Source: Paenibacillus sp. FSL M7-0420
GTDB taxonomy: Bacteria; Bacillota; Bacilli; Paenibacillales; Paenibacillaceae
Reading direction: 5' to 3'
Assembly: GCF_038002345.1 (NCBI RefSeq)
Contig: NZ_JBBOCJ010000001.1
Span: 5,704,001-5,768,000 of the forward strand
Length of the DNA: 64,000 bases
Translations under genes and position numbers: made by a program
The notes under the pieces: generated by a model
Database searches by the model: none
The model's input: only the letters and a program-made list of their open reading frames with translations
Told to the model about the DNA's origin: nothing
Part shown: in pieces, positions 63,847 through 64,000 of the stretch
Layout: each line of letters starts with the position of its first letter
Position numbering within the stretch: the stretch's first letter is position 1

Positions 63847-64000
63847 ATGCCCCCTCCTGGAAAAGGGAAGAAGCCCGCCGCCAAAAAAACACCGTCCAGC
63901 TCCAAAACCCAGACACCTAAGGGGCTTGAATTTGCCGTAGCTGCCCTTCTGTTGACCGGCAAGCTGAAAGTAGACTCTATCCAGATGTACACGGACGCGT
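63847..64000 (+). CDS. Partial small protein, runs off the window
   Basis: The first 51 codons only: a basic, Pro/Lys-rich start (M-P-P-P-G-K-G-K-K-P) followed by a helical stretch (L-E-F-A-V-A-A-L-L-L-T-G). ATG preceded by AAGAAGGGAG. Divergent from the gene at 63277. No stop within the window. Confidence 0.6.
   Translation, partial: MPPPGKGKKPAAKKTPSSSKTQTPKGLEFAVAALLLTGKLKVDSIQMYTDA

Overview
The window looks like chromosomal DNA of an endospore-forming Bacillota, most probably a Paenibacillus. The grounds are mid-GC housekeeping genes with AGGAGG-type ribosome sites, a tricistronic gerA-type germination operon, the sporulation-type protease LonB, SLH and copper-amine-oxidase-like cell-envelope proteins, and the gene runs tig-clpP-clpX and lonB-lon-ysxC. 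No 16S gene is present, so the genus is an inference.

Layout. (1) 1-7.3 kb is a rearranged accessory segment. It holds two tandem copies of an RRNPP-type (AloR-like) peptide-responsive regulator. One copy is followed by an overlapping 47-residue secreted pro-peptide gene that was too short for routine calling; the other has lost its peptide. Scars copied from the 3' end of ydcF lie around them. A divergent WYL regulator / twin-SnoaL pair and a group IIC intron follow, the intron sitting just behind the ydcF terminator. (2) 7.3-33.3 kb is a surface-polysaccharide locus, all on the minus strand. From the 5' end it contains a PHP-type tyrosine phosphatase, an SLH protein with its own terminator, the Wzz-like/BY-kinase pair, a FlaA1/CapD-type dehydratase, two envelope proteins, the priming sugar transferase, and a clearly AT-rich core (about 11.6-24.4 kb) of NDP-sugar enzymes, glycosyltransferases, an acetyltransferase, an EpsG-type polymerase and a Wzx flippase. 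It closes with rfbA, rfbC, rfbB and ydcF; rfbD is absent. (3) 33.3-49.2 kb is core genome: ysxC, lon, lonB, a plus-strand ger operon, ispG, clpX, clpP, tig. (4) 49.2-50.8 kb holds tRNA-Arg(TCT) with a duplicated 3' end plus terminator, then about 2.2 copies of a structured repeat with a roughly 290-bp period. (5) 50.4-56.7 kb: an RQC-minor-like gene pair, pstSCA (no pstB beside it), a copper-amine-oxidase/beta-propeller protein and a lipoprotein. (6) 56.8-62.8 kb, plus strand: an ABC-2 exporter with its own TetR repressor and a perfect 26-bp operator, then a large SWIM/SNF2 ATPase. (7) The end holds a small orphan gene and a divergent partial gene running off the window.

The most interesting part is region 1. 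The receptor/pro-peptide pair has the architecture of a Paenibacillus quorum-sensing module. The neighbouring receptor copy, with its peptide gene deleted by recombination into a ydcF scar and its -10 box altered, looks like an orphan or eavesdropping receptor caught mid-evolution.
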